From NCBI GenBank assembly GCA_016177875.1, contig JACOUL010000012.1, positions 1 through 48,959 of the forward strand: a stretch of DNA of 48,959 nt, read 5' to 3'. Origin of the DNA: Burkholderiales bacterium. GTDB lineage: Bacteria; Pseudomonadota; Gammaproteobacteria; Burkholderiales; Burkholderiaceae_D. Shown one piece after another: positions 48,247-48,959 of the stretch (position 1 is the first letter of the stretch; every line of letters starts with the position of its first letter). Both the position numbers and the translations under genes were made by a program. The notes under the pieces were generated by a model that saw nothing but the letters and a program-made list of their open reading frames with translations, had not been told where the DNA came from and did no database searches.

Positions 48247-48273
48247 TAAAGTCTGAGCGAGTAGCGCCGATAA
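48247..48273 (+). promoter_or_regulatory. Sigma-28 (FliA) promoter for fliS
   Basis: TAAA (48247-48250), exactly 15 nt, then GCCGATAA (48266-48273) is a full match to the flagellar late-class consensus TAAA-N15-GCCGATAA. It lies 77 bp upstream of the fliS ATG. Confidence 0.88.
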
Positions 48274-48349
48274 CAGGTAGCACACTGCAATTTTTCGATG
48301 AACAGCACCGCTACAAGGTGTCAAATTTCATCTAAAAGGGGAGCAAGCT

Positions 48350-48823
48350 ATGTTTGGATCGGGACTACAGGGCGCACGCGCCTATGCAGAAGTTGGCGTT
48401 GAAACGGGCGTAGGCTCCGCCAGCCCGCATCAATTGATCGTCATGCTGTTCGACGGCGCGTTAGCCGCATTGAGCCAGGCGCAGCAGCATATGAAAGCCG
48501 GCAATGTCGCGGGCAAGGGGCAAGCGGTTTCCAAAGCGATTGCGATTATCGGCAGCGGATTGCGAACCAGCCTGGATAAAGAGAAGGGCGGGGAAATTGC
48601 CGGCAACTTGGACGCACTATACGATTACATGTGCAATCGGCTCGTGGTCGCCAATCTCAACAATCAACTCGAATTGTTCAAAGAAGTTGATCAATTGCTG
48701 ATGGAGTTGAAGCAAGCTTGGGTAAGCATCGGCGAAAAGGTAGCGCCACCCGTAGTCCAAGCGTCGGCGCCCAAAGCCTACGATCCGCTTGAACCGGTTT
48801 CCTCCCGCCTGGTAAAAGCCTAA
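48350..48823 (+). CDS. fliS: Flagellar export chaperone FliS
   Basis: 157 aa. ATG 48350 has AAGGGGAG at good spacing. The FliS signatures are ASPHQLIVMLFDGALAALSQA near the N-terminus, then KGQAVSKAIAIIGSGLRTSLD, LDALYDYMCNRLVVANL and a helical C-terminal half. FliS binds the C-terminal helix of flagellin and keeps it from polymerising before export. The tail after about residue 130 is longer than in enteric FliS and Pro/Ala-rich. It is driven by its own sigma-28 promoter. fliC, fliD and fliT are not in the window; the downstream side is cut by an IS5-family element starting within about 10 bp of the stop. Confidence 0.93.
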   Translation: MFGSGLQGARAYAEVGVETGVGSASPHQLIVMLFDGALAALSQAQQHMKAGNVAGKGQAVSKAIAIIGSGLRTSLDKEKGGEIAGNLDALYDYMCNRLVVANLNNQLELFKEVDQLLMELKQAWVSIGEKVAPPVVQASAPKAYDPLEPVSSRLVKA

Positions 48824-48831
48824 GAACCTGA

Positions 48832-48959
48832 TCAGTATCTTCGCAACAATAATGCCAAGAAAGCCAGGATAACGAACTGCAAGCTGGTTTCGAGCTTGCG
48901 CTCGCAGTTTTTCCAAAGTCTTCTGCATTTCTCCAGCCAAGCAAATGAACGCTCCACGA
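48832..48959 (-). mobile_element. 3' end of an IS5-family transposase gene (runs off right edge)
   Basis: The minus strand encodes VERSFAWLEKCRRLWKNCER followed by KLETSLQFVILAFLALLLRRY and a stop at 48832-48834. This is the typical C-terminus of IS5-group DDE transposases (VERxFAW...RRL..xxER...). The conserved Glu-Arg after VERSFAW corresponds to the catalytic Glu region. Only 42 codons are visible. The stop lies 8 bp from the fliS stop, so the IS end must be very close to it. The terminal inverted repeat cannot be defined from one end. Confidence 0.75.

Overview
The window reads as a chromosomal segment of a motile Gram-negative betaproteobacterium, most likely Burkholderiales and perhaps Oxalobacteraceae. 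This is inferred from a FliS with a perfect sigma-28 promoter, a BioC-type biotin gene, a TonB receptor, lipoproteins, several PAS/GGDEF/EAL proteins and moderate-to-high GC. No RNA gene, CRISPR array or phage module was recognised.

Layout. 1-6899: secreted and envelope functions. These are the N-terminal part of a galactose-oxidase-like copper radical oxidase (minus strand, runs off the left edge), a DMFase-beta-like lipoprotein with a ricin-type lectin tail, a CPA2 cation/proton antiporter, and a PQQ-type sugar (sorbosone) dehydrogenase lipoprotein. 6978-15766: a tightly packed run of TonB receptor, YfiR-like periplasmic protein, CHASE8-HAMP histidine kinase, small response regulator and two REC-PAS-GGDEF-EAL proteins. 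It looks like an outer-membrane-to-c-di-GMP signalling chain. 15884-21525: a giant soluble multi-HAMP hybrid kinase of the fungal Nik1/group III type. It is split into two reading frames by a 139-bp loss inside one 276-bp repeat. 21568-22949: a BioH/BioG-like hydrolase and BioC.

22946-32052: more signalling. There is a GAF-PAS-GGDEF cyclase, a triple-PAS histidine kinase with its response regulator, a REC-GAF-PAS-GGDEF-EAL protein, and a REC-HK-REC hybrid kinase. 32272-39811: a second, intact 1912-residue multi-HAMP hybrid kinase, followed by a degenerate CheR-like protein, a small possible winged-helix protein and two tiny membrane proteins, ending at a strong bidirectional terminator. 39860-41710: a secreted 12-repeat NHL protein (minus strand). 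42035-48214: a roughly 1944-residue protein (remnant Ser/Thr kinase C-lobe, AAA ATPase, helical repeats, GAF, PAS, GGDEF, EAL) with a PilZ protein directly behind it. 48350-48823: fliS. The window closes in the 3' end of an IS5-family transposase abutting fliS.

Overall, the segment is unusually dense in signalling. It has five GGDEF proteins, all with the RxxD inhibitory site, of which four also carry an intact EAL domain, plus one PilZ receptor, six histidine-kinase loci and many receiver domains. The best candidates for new biology are the pair of giant HAMP-array kinases (one broken at a TGATG overlap), the kinase-less STK-AAA-GGDEF-EAL giant, the YfiR/CHASE8 histidine-kinase operon, and the accessory genes trailing the intact HAMP kinase.
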